From positions 11,583,982-11,647,981 of the forward strand of contig JAOANR010000002.1 of assembly GCA_030278955.1 (NCBI GenBank): a stretch of 64,000 nucleotides of DNA, given 5' to 3'. This document shows, piece by piece, positions 22,122 to 32,013 of the stretch. The stretch comes from Hygrophila difformis. Taxonomy: Eukaryota > Streptophyta > Magnoliopsida > Lamiales > Acanthaceae. A program made the translations under genes and the position numbers. How positions within the stretch are numbered: the stretch's first letter is position 1; each line of letters opens with the position of its first letter. The notes under the pieces were generated by a model that did no database searches, was not told where the DNA came from, and was given only the letters and a program-made list of their open reading frames with translations.

Positions 22122-23246
22122 ATGGAGGGGGGAAATCTTTTTGATTACTATAATCTCTTTACCACTGATGTAACCGAGAACAATCTCACCCCACTCACAA
22201 ATGCTAAAGATGCTACTTTTGCTTACTTGTGTGCGGTTAGATTCGCTGATCCTGAGACTGGTGAAATCAAGGATGGATCAGAAAGTGAGGATATGCCATC
22301 TTCAGAGCAATCTGAGGATGACATTGATAAAACAGACCTTTCTGAAGAAGGATCTGATTTAAAGATGGAAGTACAAACTCGAAGCAGATTAACTCCATCA
22401 ATAGAGAACCCACCTGAGCTTGAGCTTAAAGTATTGCCAGAACATCTTAAGTATGCCTTCTTGGCAGACAAAAAGAAGCTTCCGGTAATAATTTCATCCA
22501 AATTGAGTGAAGAACAAGAACAAGCTCTAGTAGGTACTCTTAAAAATCATATTCAGGCAATTGCTTGGACTATAGCAGATATCAAAGGCATCAGTCCACA
22601 CATTTGTATGCATAGGATTCTGATGGAGGATGAATACAAACCGTCCAGACAACCACAAAGGAGGCTAAACCCACGAATGCAGGAAGTTGTCAAGAAGGAG
22701 GTAATCAAGCTACTTGATGCAGGTATAATCTATCCTATCTCTAATAGTAAATGGGTGAGTCCAACACAAGTTGTACCCAAAAAGGGTGGGATTTGTATTG
22801 TGACAAATGAACATGGTGATGAAGTAGCAACAAGACCAGTAACTGGTTGGAGAGTTTGCATTGACTATAGAAAATTAAACACTGCCACAAGAAAAGATCA
22901 TTTTCCTTTACCGTTCATTGATCAAATGTTAGAAAGATTGTCAGGTAAACCATTTTACAGTTTTCTCGATGGTTATTCAGGCTATAATCAAATAGTTATT
23001 GCTAGTGAAGATCATGAGAAAACAACTTTTACATGCCCATATGGAACATTTGCTTATAGAAGAATGCCTTTTGGATTATGTAATGCTCCTGCTACATTTC
23101 AAAGATGCATGATGAGTATTTTCTCTGATTTTATTGAAAAATGCATTGAAGTGTTTATGGATGATTTTACTGTTCATGGAACTGACTTTGAAGATTCTTT
23201 AAAAATTTGTCAAAAATTTTGCAGAGATGTGAGGACACTAACTTAG
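22122..23246 (+). CDS. pol: Reverse transcriptase, N-terminal part (pol, frameshifted)
   Basis: This is the continuation of the gag-pol frame after the nested insertion. An acidic linker of about 110 residues is followed by the Ty3/gypsy RT: the [19 protein letters not shown] region, [32 protein letters not shown] and the catalytic FMDDF near residue 347. The last 15 or so residues are out of frame. The A-run at 23201-23205 appears one base short, and the rest of RT is in another frame from about 23207. The loss explains the early stop at 23244. The ATG at 22122 is probably internal to the original polyprotein rather than a true start. Confidence 0.88.
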   Translation: MEGGNLFDYYNLFTTDVTENNLTPLTNAKDATFAYLCAVRFADPETGEIKDGSESEDMPSSEQSEDDIDKTDLSEEGSDLKMEVQTRSRLTPSIENPPELELKVLPEHLKYAFLADKKKLPVIISSKLSEEQEQALVGTLKNHIQAIAWTIADIKGISPHICMHRILMEDEYKPSRQPQRRLNPRMQEVVKKEVIKLLDAGIIYPISNSKWVSPTQVVPKKGGICIVTNEHGDEVATRPVTGWRVCIDYRKLNTATRKDHFPLPFIDQMLERLSGKPFYSFLDGYSGYNQIVIASEDHEKTTFTCPYGTFAYRRMPFGLCNAPATFQRCMMSIFSDFIEKCIEVFMDDFTVHGTDFEDSLKICQKFCRDVRTLT

Positions 23247-25309
23247 TTCTTAACTGGGAAAAGTGTCATTTTATGGTTCAAGAAGGAATTGTCCTGGGAC
23301 ATAAAGTATCTAGAGCAGGAATAGAAGTAGATAAGGCTAAGGTTTCTGTAATAGCAAATCTACCACCACCTAAAACAATTAAGGCAGTAAGGAGTTTTCT
23401 TGGTCATGCTGGTTTTTATAGAAGGTTTATTAAGGACTTTTCTAAGATAGCAAGACCCTTGTGTAATCTTCTTCATAAGGATGTGACATTTAGCTTTGAT
23501 GAAGACTGCTTAACAGCTTTTAAGACTTTGAAGGAGAAATTAATCACTGCACCTATAGTTCAGTCTCCTGATTGGAGTCTACCTTTTGAGCTTATGTGCG
23601 ATGGAAGTGAGAATGCAGTAGGAGCAGTTTTGGGGCAACACAAAGAAGGCAAACATCATGTTATCTATTATGCTAGCCATACTCTTAATGATGCCCAGAT
23701 AAACTACACCACTACAGAAAAGGAAATGTATGCTGTAGTTTTTGCCTTTGATAAGTTCAGACAGTATCTTATTGGAGCCCAAACTATAGTTTACACAGAT
23801 CATTCTGCATTACGATATCTTTTCTCAAAGCAAGAAGCCAAACCGAGGCTGATAAGATGGGTTTTACTTCTACAAGAATTTGACATTATTATCAAGGATA
23901 GAAAAGGAAAAGATAATGGAGTAGCAGACCACCTTTCTAGATTGGAGGAGAAAACAGAGAAGGAGGAAGTTGTAAATGATAAATTCCCAGATGAACAATT
24001 GTATGCTTTGCAGTTGCATCAATTAGATTGTCCTTGGTTTTCAGATTTTGCTAATTATCTAGCTTGCAAGATTGTCCCAAAATTTAAAGACTCTCATCAG
24101 AAGTCAAGGTTTTTCAGAGAAATTCAGAAATACTATTGGGATGACCCCTTTTTATTCAAGTTTTGTTCAGACCAGGTTATTAGGCGTTGTGTTCATGAAA
24201 AAGAGGGTTTCCAAATTGTCAGAAAGTGTCATGAGAACCCTTTAGGAGGCCATCATGGTCCTGCTAGGACTGCTAGAAAAGTTCTAGACTGTGGGTTTTA
24301 CTGGCCAACTATCTTTTTGGATTCCCAGAAATTTATAAAGATGTGTGATAGATGTCAAAGATTGGGAAACATTTCAATGAGAGAAGAAATGCCTCAAAAG
24401 GGGATTTTAGAAGTAGAGATATTTGATGTCTGGGGAATTGATTTTATGGGATCATTTCCCCCATCTTTTGGTAATCATTATATTCTAGTAGCTGTTGATT
24501 ATGTTTCAAAATGGGTAGAAGCAGTAGCCTTGCCCAATAATGAAGCTAAACAAGTTACTAAGTTTCTACAGAAGAATATTTTTACCAGGTTTGGAGCCCC
24601 TCGTGCCATTATATCTGATGGAGGATCTCACTTTGTGAATAAACTCTTTGAGAAATTACTGAAGCAGTATGGTGTTCATCATAAAGTTGGATCACCATAT
24701 CATCCTCAGACAAGTGGACAGGTGGAGGTATCTAATAAGGAAATTAAGCACATTCTACAAGCTTCTGTGAACATTACAAGAAAAGACTGGTCAAAGAAGT
24801 TAGATGATGCTTTATGGGCTTACAGAACTGCTTTTAAAACTCCTATAGGAATGTCTCCCTACAGATTAGTTTTTGGAAAAGCATGTCATCTTCCAATTGA
24901 GTTAGAACATAGAGCATATTGGGCCATTAAAATGCTCAACATGGATTTTCAGTCAGGACAAGATAAGAGGAAGTTTGATCTGTCTAAACTAGAAGAGATG
25001 AGACTGGAAGCATATGAAAGCAGCAAGATTTATAAAGATCGAACTAAGAAAATTCATGATTCAAAAATTAAACATAAAGAATTTTCTGTTGGTCAATTGG
25101 TTTTGCTTTATAATTCTCATTTGAAATTATTTCCAGGTAAGCTCAGATCAAGGTGGACAGGACCATTTCCTGTTGTAGCTGTTCATGATAATGGATCAGT
25201 GACAATTATGCTCAATGAAGGAGAAAAGACTGTAAATGGACACAGGCTGAAGGAATATATTGGTCAACAAGATCTAAATATCCAAACTGAATATTTGGAT
25301 AATCCTTAG
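23207..25309 (+). CDS. pol: RT C-terminus, RNase H and integrase (pol, 3' part)
   Basis: This is the same polyprotein after the frameshift. Residues 1-130 complete RT ([35 protein letters not shown]). RNase H follows at about 120-245 with [27 protein letters not shown] and [10 protein letters not shown]. Integrase has the zinc-binding H-x-H/C-x2-C region at about 345-395 ([14 protein letters not shown]). Its D,D-35-E core is [14 protein letters not shown] and the E of GQVEVSNKE (about 410-520). It ends with a C-terminal region containing [10 protein letters not shown]. Apart from the upstream frameshift, this 700-residue frame is intact, with all catalytic acidic residues present. It ends 750 bp before the first F-box gene. 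Confidence 0.9.
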   Translation: MSKILQRCEDTNLVLNWEKCHFMVQEGIVLGHKVSRAGIEVDKAKVSVIANLPPPKTIKAVRSFLGHAGFYRRFIKDFSKIARPLCNLLHKDVTFSFDEDCLTAFKTLKEKLITAPIVQSPDWSLPFELMCDGSENAVGAVLGQHKEGKHHVIYYASHTLNDAQINYTTTEKEMYAVVFAFDKFRQYLIGAQTIVYTDHSALRYLFSKQEAKPRLIRWVLLLQEFDIIIKDRKGKDNGVADHLSRLEEKTEKEEVVNDKFPDEQLYALQLHQLDCPWFSDFANYLACKIVPKFKDSHQKSRFFREIQKYYWDDPFLFKFCSDQVIRRCVHEKEGFQIVRKCHENPLGGHHGPARTARKVLDCGFYWPTIFLDSQKFIKMCDRCQRLGNISMREEMPQKGILEVEIFDVWGIDFMGSFPPSFGNHYILVAVDYVSKWVEAVALPNNEAKQVTKFLQKNIFTRFGAPRAIISDGGSHFVNKLFEKLLKQYGVHHKVGSPYHPQTSGQVEVSNKEIKHILQASVNITRKDWSKKLDDALWAYRTAFKTPIGMSPYRLVFGKACHLPIELEHRAYWAIKMLNMDFQSGQDKRKFDLSKLEEMRLEAYESSKIYKDRTKKIHDSKIKHKEFSVGQLVLLYNSHLKLFPGKLRSRWTGPFPVVAVHDNGSVTIMLNEGEKTVNGHRLKEYIGQQDLNIQTEYLDNP

Positions 25310-25327
25310 TTTCCTGTTATCATTCCA

Positions 25328-25335
<8 letters not shown>

Positions 25336-25364
<29 letters not shown>
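25336..25364. repeat. TA dinucleotide microsatellite
   Basis: About 14 uninterrupted TA units preceded by an A-run and followed by GGGGGG, just after the pol stop codon. Confidence 0.9.
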
Positions 25365-25367
<3 letters not shown>

Positions 25368-25763
25368 GGGTGGATACTACCCAGGTTAACTGAGTAGTAT
25401 TCCCCTTTTCTTTAGATTTATTTTTCATCTCTAATTCTTTTATTCTTTATTTTCAGGAATTCGAGAAATGAAGCCGTGATGGAATGAAGGAGGAAGAGAC
25501 AAGAATCTTCAAACAGGTTTTTGGGTATTAAGTGTTTGGAAAATGGATCCTGAGGCCACGCTTCAGTAATTTTGTCAAAGCGTGAGTTAAAAAAAAAAAT
25601 GAGTTACTCTTACTCACGCTTTGTAAAAAGTTATGATGCGAGGTGATCAGTTCAAATTTTTATTCTGTCAAAATTATAATTTGTTAAGGAATAAGAGTTT
25701 GGTGTCTACGCTTTGTCGAAAAACAAAGCGAGACTATTTTACTCTGGGAATTGTACAAGAATG

Positions 25764-25796
25764 TTTTCTCGCTTTGTAATTAACAAAGCGAGAAAA
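25764..25796. promoter_or_regulatory. Perfect 14-bp inverted repeat TTTTCTCGCTTTGT
   Basis: The left arm 25764-25777 and right arm 25783-25796 are perfect complements around AATTA. Related dyads lie at 25704-25734 (GTCTACGCTTTGT / ACAAAGCGAGAC) and 25576-25623 (CAAAGCGTGAGT / ACTCACGCTTTG). The core matches the LTR dyad at 1227-1259. This is a likely protein-binding operator. Single-strand hairpin formation is the alternative. Confidence 0.6.
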
Positions 25797-25973
25797 GGAT
25801 TTTTATACCCATGCAATGACAATCAACAGAGCGAGAGTCTGGGAATTTTGAACGGATAGATTTTCAAACTTCTCAAAGACCAAAATACCCTTTTCAGACT
25901 CTTCTTCTTCTCGTACACTAACCATCACGTCGTTTCAACCGCCAGTAATTATGGCAGAATTTAGTTTTTCTGC

Positions 25974-25980
25974 TATAAAA
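25974..25980 (+). promoter_or_regulatory. TATA box of F-box gene 1
   Basis: TATAAAA in CTGCTATAAAATCTAG lies 80 bp upstream of the ATG and is followed by a CT-rich leader typical of plant 5' UTRs. It indicates that the array has its own promoter, independent of the LTR. Confidence 0.65.
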
Positions 25981-26060
25981 TCTAGTCGAATCCTCCTCTT
26001 CTTTCATCTCAAACATTTCCCTCCTGAGAAATTATCCTAAAACCATATTCAAAAGATAGA

Positions 26061-26801
26061 ATGGCCGCAGCAGCTCCAAATGCTAGAACATTCATTCTAG
26101 ACATTCCTGAAGAAATCTTGGGAGATATTCTCTCAAGGTTGGGAAGAGAAGAGATGAAGGATGTAGCCAGGTTAGCCCCAACCTGCAAAAAGTTCGCCAA
26201 AGCAACTATGGCGCCTATAGTATGGAGGAGGGCAAATGTGGAAAGGAGGATGACTGCTGAGAGGACACTTGACTCTCATTACATTCGAATACTTCGAAGA
26301 TGCAGAGAGGCGGGAAATTTCATGCTGAAGCTAGAACCTGCACTCTTGAGATTCTGCAATACAGGGCTCAAGGAAGCCGCTTTTGAAGTCCTCAAGCCTG
26401 GAGTCGATGACAATCATCACCCTTCAATCTTTATCAAGGCCTTCATTCTTTTGAGTTTGGAGAGCCTTGAGGAAATTGATGAGGGATTGTATCTTCTCGG
26501 ATCAATCCTTAAAGATGAAGATCATATCCGCAAGATGGAGGCGAAGATCAGCAAGCTATTCAATGAAAGCGAAGAGGAGCCTAATCCCTTTAAGGGGCAA
26601 GGACATCGCGAGTACTGTGATTATTTAGCGCCACACAGTAGGGACTTAGTTAGGGAACCTCCACACTTTAACTATGGTGCCACAAACATTGATTGTTTGT
26701 GTTGTGAGGTTACTAGTTTAATTAGGAGATTAAGAGAAAGTTTTAATGAGCATGTAATTGAATCTGAGTCAGAATTAGAAACTGATTCAGATTCAAACTG
26801 A
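26061..26801 (+). CDS. F-box-like protein 1 (intronless copy)
   Basis: 246 residues. The F-box at about residues 12-52 has the core IPEEILGDILSRLG followed by a conserved Cys-Lys-x-Phe, so it should bind a SKP1-like subunit and act as a substrate receptor of an SCF ubiquitin ligase. A helical, SEL1/TPR-like middle region follows (CREAGNFM, FEVLKPGVDD). Next comes the array signature PNPFKGQ, a Cys four residues later and DCLCC near 211-215, then an acidic Ser/Glu/Asp tail. I chose ATG 26061 because of the TATA box and leader. MAAAAPNAR aligns with the spliced start of copy 2 (MAENNP|NAR), so this copy lacks the intron exactly at its position. It is fully open with no disabling changes. The nearest family I can suggest is the plant At1g67623/At2g35280-like F-box group, from memory. 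Confidence 0.82.
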   Translation: MAAAAPNARTFILDIPEEILGDILSRLGREEMKDVARLAPTCKKFAKATMAPIVWRRANVERRMTAERTLDSHYIRILRRCREAGNFMLKLEPALLRFCNTGLKEAAFEVLKPGVDDNHHPSIFIKAFILLSLESLEEIDEGLYLLGSILKDEDHIRKMEAKISKLFNESEEEPNPFKGQGHREYCDYLAPHSRDLVREPPHFNYGATNIDCLCCEVTSLIRRLRESFNEHVIESESELETDSDSN

Positions 26802-27176
26802 TCGATTATGTAATCTCTTAATTTGTATCTAAATACTAACTCCTTTTGGTGTTGCTCTATATATACTCCTCGCTTCATTTTTATTAAAAGGAAACAACTT
26901 GATTGATCTTATCCTTTACATTAGATTTTTATCTGTCCTTTTAAATAAAAAAATTTTCAAAATAGGGTTATTTTAGGCTTAATCATTACTCCCTGCAGAG
27001 ACAAGATTTACTATCTTGACCCCTGCAGTCCTTAGATAAAAATAGGCGTCTCTGTCCTTGCAGTCATTCCTCTCACTTGTCATTTCAAAAATTTTCATCA
27101 GATTTTCTTCTCTTACTCAAGAAGAAATCGCCATACACCATTTTTATCACTCTCAACCATTCTCATAAGCAAGATC
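26802..27176 (+). promoter_or_regulatory. Spacer between F-box 1 and 2, candidate promoter
   Basis: It holds the 3' end of copy 1 and the leader of copy 2. A CTCTATATATACTCC box lies near 26857-26871, followed by CTCGCTTC, and a weaker GATAAAAATAGG near 27034. The last 90 bp (AAGAAATCGCCAT, CT-rich) resemble the leader of copy 3, showing that the promoters were duplicated with the genes. Confidence 0.45.
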
Positions 27177-28272
27177 ATGGCCGAGAACAATCCGTAAGCA
27201 ATCTCGTTCATTTTTTTTTCTTTCTTTTATTCTTAGTTCTATTTTGAAAAATTTGTTGTCAGATTGCATTTCTAGACCTAGGGTTCATGTTTCTATTTTT
27301 TTTTAGGGAATGGTTGTAGAAAACGAAACATTAATCATTTAAGATTCCTCATAACTAAGAGCCGTTTCTTTACACCCATTAATCCAGTGAATCTTTTCTG
27401 AAATTTTTAGTTTGTAACTGATGCATTATCCATATGAGACTTTGGAACTTCATATTAGGAATGAAACTCCCATTTCGAAAATTTTGGTTCCATCATAAAA
27501 GTATCCCCCTGTGTTCCTTATCATATTATTTTCTGGAAACAGAAATGCTAGGAATCCACAGCGCATTGGGACTCAAATATCCCATTTACCCACTGAGTTG
27601 TTGGGAGATATTCTATCAAGAATCGGAAAAGACAATGTTAGAGAGCTTTTCAGGATAGCAGAAGTCTCTCCATTATTTTACCAGGCAAGCAAAACCCATC
27701 TTGTTTACAAGAGAGTGGATTTGGAATCGTGTATGAGGTGGAGAGAGGACATTTATCCGGACAACCAGAAAAGATTCATTCGAGAGTGTCAAAATGCAGG
27801 GAACTTTATGTTCAACATTGAACCTGCATTAAAGGCATTTGTGGAGGAAAAAGATGAGAAGAAGGCATATGAAATCCTCAAGCCAGGACTAGATGACGGG
27901 CATGAACCTACTATTCTGCTCAGAACAATGCTCCTATTAACAAAACAAGAGGATAAGTGGGTTGAAGAAGGACTAGAGTTGGTCCAAACAGTAGCTTCTG
28001 ATGTTTTAGAAGTGGTTTTCATTAAAATCTATCTTTTTCATTGGTTCACCCATATTCCTCAACTTCCAAATCCTTTTCTAGGGCAACCAGAGATGAGCTA
28101 CTGTAAGGATCACACCTTGCAGGTTCGAGTCCTACTACCACCACACATCAGGATGGACTGCATCCCATGTCAATTCTTTGACATGGTGAGGCAGTTTAGA
28201 CTGTATTGTGGAGAGGTGTTTCCTGATGAGTTCATGTGGACCGACTCAGATGATGAGGAAATTAGCCCCTGA
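27177..28272 (+). CDS. F-box-like protein 2 (two exons)
   Basis: Exon 1 is 27177-27193 (ATG, 17 nt ending CC before GTAAGC). The intron is 27194-27542, ending GGAAACAG. Exon 2 is 27543-28272. Spliced, it encodes 248 residues. No ATG lies in frame before the F-box in exon 2, so the short first exon is needed. Domains: F-box (LPTELLGDILSRIG), helical region (RECQNAGNFM, AYEILKPGLDDGHEPTI), PNPFLGQ, then CKDH and CIPC, a possible C-H-C-C zinc site. It ends in an acidic tail. It is closest in sequence to copy 4. The splice sites are predicted by eye from consensus and from frame agreement with the other copies. Confidence 0.8.
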
Positions 28273-28908
28273 GCAGTTAGAGCTAGAAATTCTATAGTAT
28301 TATATATGTTTGTAATTTCTGGATATTTTGATGTATTTTGGATCATTTGGACTCCATGTATTACAATTCTCCTACTTTTCTATTTTGTATGATCAGTTTC
28401 TTACTCAATTCAAAAATGAATTAAAGATGAAACTGGAAATCAGGAAATGGGATGGAAGAATTGGTAATCTTTAAATAAATAAGCTAAGGGTGGATTTTTG
28501 TTAGGCATTAAGATGAATCTGGTGAAGAAGATTTAACCAGACTTAATATTAAATTTAGAAGTCTTAATCCTTTTCAATGATTACCCCTCGCTTTGTTTTC
28601 AACCAATCCAATTTTATCCAATTTATGTTGTTTGAGTTCTTTAACTCAATTTTTAAATCAATAACCAGACTCACTGATGTGGCAGGTCTAGAATGAGTGA
28701 GTACACTCTAAGTACTTGAGTACCCTATTTTTTTTAACTAGGCCAGCCCATTGTTTTATATAAGACCTATAACCTCCTTATCTTTTCAAATCATTTTCAT
28801 ATCTTTTCATATTCTCTCTCGAGAAGAAACCGCCATTTTTAAAGTTCTTCTTCTTCCTTTATTTGCGAAACTCTTCTTCAGAAACACTCAGCTTCAGGAA
28901 CAATCCTA
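28273..28908 (+). promoter_or_regulatory. Spacer between F-box 2 and 3 with TATA box
   Basis: This holds no gene. It contains a CTCGCTTTG half-site at about 28587, TATATAAG at 28757-28764 and a CT-rich leader (CGAGAAGAAACCGCCATTTTTAAAG) related to that of copy 2. The TATA box is about 145 bp upstream of the exon 1 ATG of copy 3. Confidence 0.55.
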
Positions 28909-29824
28909 ATGGCGAGCAACAACCCGTAAGCTCTCCGTTCATTCTTCATCGCAGTTCTTCCTGATGTTTGAAGTTGTTACATTCTGCATTATAATGTTTT
29001 TACTCTTACTAGGGTTTAAGTTTTTCATCCACTGTCGTTCTTCCCTAATTTTAAAAAACTTGGAGTATAATTTCAACTGATTCTTCTTCTTTAAAATTCG
29101 ATTAAATAACAGTGAGGAGCAGCCTTCTGAGTCCTCTGCTTTACACCTGACTGATCTTCCATTGGATGTCCTTGGGGAGATTCTGTCACGAGTAGGGCAG
29201 AGCAGCTTTGAAGATCTGCTCAAGTGTAAACAAATTTGTTCAACATTCACAATAGCCTCAGAATATCCTATTGTCCTTCGGAGATTTAATGTACAGGATC
29301 TAGCCTTTAAAAGAATTTCTAATGAATCCTCTGGTAAAATCAAATTTCTAGATGCCTGTAGAGAGGCTGAGAACCATATTCTGAATTTGCCCAAGGCCTT
29401 GGAATTGTTTATACAAGGGAAAGGATCCAAGGCATTTCAGATCCTGGATGAAGGAATAGAAGATAACTTTAAGATGTCCCAATATTTTAAAGCTTTATGT
29501 TGCCTAAGTAAAAGTTCTAGGGAAGAGATAGAAGCTGGACTTCGCTTAATTAGTCCAATCTTAAGGGATAGATTAAACAGTTATGAATTTAGATACAATC
29601 TTCTCACCCTAGTTTCAGAATGGGAATATGTCCCAAATCCATTCTTAGGGCAGGAAAATAGGGAATTCTGTGTTGTAGAAGTTCGTGATCAGGAAACCTT
29701 CCATAAGTCATCATACTATACAGCCGATCAGGTCTGCTATCTCTGCTGTGACACAAAAAGAGCCATAGCTGACTTTAGGATGGCAGCAGGGGAGAACTTT
29801 GATAATTATAGCATTGATGAATAA
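28909..29824 (+). CDS. F-box-like protein 3 (two exons)
   Basis: Exon 1 is 28909-28925 (ATG, 17 nt ending CC, donor GTAAGC). The intron is 28926-29112, ending AATAACAG. Exon 2 is 29113-29824, giving 242 residues. The F-box is LPLDVLGEILSRVG, followed by CKQICSTF. The helical middle has CREAENHIL and AFQILDEGIED. The signature PNPFLGQ, then FC and CYLCC, is present. It is the most diverged of the first four copies and lacks the acidic tail. Its exon 1 is the last one upstream of copies 4 and 5, so its donor could also serve them. Confidence 0.8.
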
Positions 29825-30015
29825 GCTTTTGGACAAAGGAGAAAGAGATTAATGTATGTGACATGTCTTCTAATCTTCAACTTTGAAATTGTCACTAGAT
29901 CAGATATTTTGTACAATGTAATGTAGCCTGATTTTGATAATAAAATCTAATCTCATTGCTACATAAATGTTGAGTTTAACTCTGAATTCTGTGTTCTCTC
30001 TCCTTTTCTTTTCAG

Positions 30016-30769
30016 AAATGTCGAAAACCCTCAACTCTTGGAAACTCAATTACTTGATTTACCAATAGAGTTACTGGGAGACATTCTGTCAAGACTAGGA
30101 ATGGAAAGCATAAAGGCACTTTTTAGAGCGTCCGAAACTTCTAAGCAATTTCTCTCAGCAAGCAGGTCATCGTTAGCTCTAAAGAGAGCTAATTTGGAAA
30201 CTTGTGCTGTTTGGAGAGGAGATGCTTATCCAAGTAACCAAGTCAGATTCATTAAAAGATGCCAGGATGCAGGCAATTATATGTTTAATATTGTGCCGGC
30301 ATTGATAGCCTTTGTCGAGGATAAAAATGAGGAAAAAGCTTATGAAATTCTTAAGCCTAGTTTAGATGATAAACACAAACCAACCATTTTCATAAGATCC
30401 TTTCTACTGCTTTCCAAACAAGATCCGCAGCTGGATGAGGAAGGAATTCAATTGATCAAATCTGTGATTCAAGATCCTTTTGAACTTCTATTCTTAAAAA
30501 TGAGTGTTCTCCACTGGCTCCTTTATGGTGAAAAGTTCCCAAATCCATTCCTTGATCAAGAGGAAAGGAGCTTTTGTAAGAATCACTCTATCCAAGAGCG
30601 ACAGCAATTACCTTTTAATGAAAGGATGGAGTGTATTCCTTGTGAACTGTTTGATTATGTCAAGCAATACAGAAGAGCAAGTGGCGAACTAGGCATATTA
30701 TTTGAATGGGAGCAATGGAGCAATGCAGAAGAAGATCAGAATGAAGAAGAACTACTAGAATTAGAATAA
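30016..30769 (+). CDS. F-box-like protein 4, exon 2 only (no own start)
   Basis: The open frame begins directly at a strong 3' splice site (CTCCTTTTCTTTTCAG, 30000-30015). It has no ATG until inside the F-box, and the 190 bp after copy 3 contain no ATG-plus-donor exon like those of copies 2 and 3. Joined in phase 2 to an upstream 17-nt exon, it would give about 256 residues. The F-box is LPIELLGDILSRLG. The middle has RCQDAGNYM and AYEILKPSLDD. The end has PNPFLDQ, CKNH, CIPC and a Glu-rich tail. It is closest to copy 2. Either it uses the leader exon of copy 3 (or 2) by alternative splicing, or it is an unexpressed duplicate. Confidence 0.75.
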
Positions 30770-30934
30770 TCTAGAAATCAAGTGATTGATATTCTCTTTG
30801 CTTGTATCTTTTGTGTTTTTTTTTTGTCTTGGGACAGAGAATTATGTGGATGATTCAAAGCTGTACATCCCATTTCCATTAATGAATTGCATTCGCTAGT
30901 TTATAAATCTATTTTTGTTCTTAACTTTATTCAG

Positions 30935-31682
30935 CTATGAAATTGGAACTTCATCAAAGCAACCAAGGACTTCACTAGAGAAATCTGGATCGGGGGAAAC
31001 TCAGATCACAGATCTTCCCTATGAGATTCTTGGAAACATTTTATCAAGATTTGCATTTGACCACCTTGAGACTGTCTTTAATTGTAAACTGGTCTGCAAA
31101 GAGCTCGAAAAAGCTACTCATCATCCTTTAGTCTTGAAAAAGGCTTCTCTTGAAGACTTTACGGCATGGGGATGGGGAACTTTTGAAGAGACACAAAGCA
31201 TTTTCCTTGAAACCTGCAAAAATGCAGGAAATTGGATGTACCAGTTACATGAGGCATTGCGTTTGTTCGTCAAAGACAAGAATGAACAAGCAGCGTTTGA
31301 ACTCTTAAAACCTGCAATTACTGATAATCACCCCCCATCCATCTATGTAAAAGCTCTTATGCTCTTAAGTAAGGATGAAAGGGAAGAGCAAGAGAAGGGA
31401 ATTTGGCTCTTCGCTCCTCTGTGCAAGAATAGACGAAGACTCAAGGATCTTCGACTTCAAGTCAGAGGGTGGTTATCCAGTTATGAGGAATTCATCTCAC
31501 CTTTTCAAGGACAACCCAAGAAGAGACTTTGTGACCTTAGGAGCTATTATGATAACAATCATGGTCCCTCAAGGAATACCTATGGAGTCGTGTCAATTTA
31601 CTGTATGAGGTGCTTAGTTTCTGAGCATTGTAATCTGTTTCAAAGATTTGGAATTGAGGCAGAGACACCTCCTCATTTGTAA
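30935..31682 (+). CDS. F-box-like protein 5, exon 2 only (no own start)
   Basis: This starts at a 3' splice site (TTCTTAACTTTATTCAG, ending 30934) with no in-frame ATG before the F-box and no visible first exon of its own. With an upstream phase-2 leader exon it would encode about 254 residues. The N-terminal 25 residues are Ser/Thr/Gly-rich. The F-box is LPYEILGNILSRFA, followed by CKLVCKEL. The middle has CKNAGNWM and AFELLKPAITDNHPPS. The signature is divergent (ISPFQGQ, Cys, then CMRC). It is fully open. Confidence 0.75.
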
Positions 31683-31834
31683 TTGATAGGTTGAACGTCA
31701 TAAGAAACACCATGCTTTGTAGTTCCATATTTTGAATCTGATGAACTATATGTTTTGCCTTTGATTAATGATGTTTTGAATTCGAATTTCCTGTTATTTT
31801 CTGATTAAATTAGACTCAGTTAGCATTGAAATGT

Positions 31835-31863
31835 TCACATTTAGAGCAAATCTCTAAATGTGA
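31835..31863. repeat. Hairpin TCACATTTAGAG / CTCTAAATGTGA, copy 1 in outer element
   Basis: There are perfect 12-nt arms with a 5-nt loop, followed by GTATGGTGAT. The right arm plus following bases repeats the phrase found at the polypurine tract and LTR start (AAATGTGAGGATGGTGAT). It lies between the F-box array and the env-position ORF. Confidence 0.75.
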
Positions 31864-31934
31864 GTATGGTGATATCATGAATAGAATGATGAATATAAAA
31901 AGAAAATCTGGTATTATGTTTCTTTTATCATTTG

Positions 31935-31961
31935 CACATTTAGAGTCAAGCTCTAAATGTG
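31935..31961. repeat. Hairpin CACATTTAGAG / CTCTAAATGTG, copy 2 in outer element
   Basis: There are perfect 11-nt arms with a 5-nt loop TCAAG, then AGTATGGTGACAC. It is about 100 bp from the previous hairpin and 50 bp before the start of the 1592-residue ORF. The possible roles are a structured terminator for the F-box transcripts or a relic of a polypurine tract. Confidence 0.75.
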
Positions 31962-32013
31962 AGTATGGTGACACTAATTTACCAGTTGTTCTTGTTTCTT
32001 AAGGATTCATAAG

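Larger units (their letters stand above)
25310..26060 (+). promoter_or_regulatory. Spacer and likely promoter region of F-box gene 1
   Basis: This has no coding region. It holds a TA microsatellite (about 25336-25364), a G-run, then three inverted repeats built on CGCTTTG/CAAAGCG (25576-25623, 25704-25734, 25764-25796), a further GAGCGAGAG at about 25840, and a TATA box (25974-25980). The dyads resemble the one in the LTR U3, suggesting that the array's promoter and the LTR answer to the same factor. Confidence 0.6.

Noticed and set aside
26061..31682. F-box genes as ordinary host genes around which an element was misassembled
   Set aside because: LTR pair, target duplication, polypurine tract and env-position ORF enclose them in correct order. 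I cannot fully exclude later insertion of host DNA into the element, but the shared hairpins and dyads argue against it.
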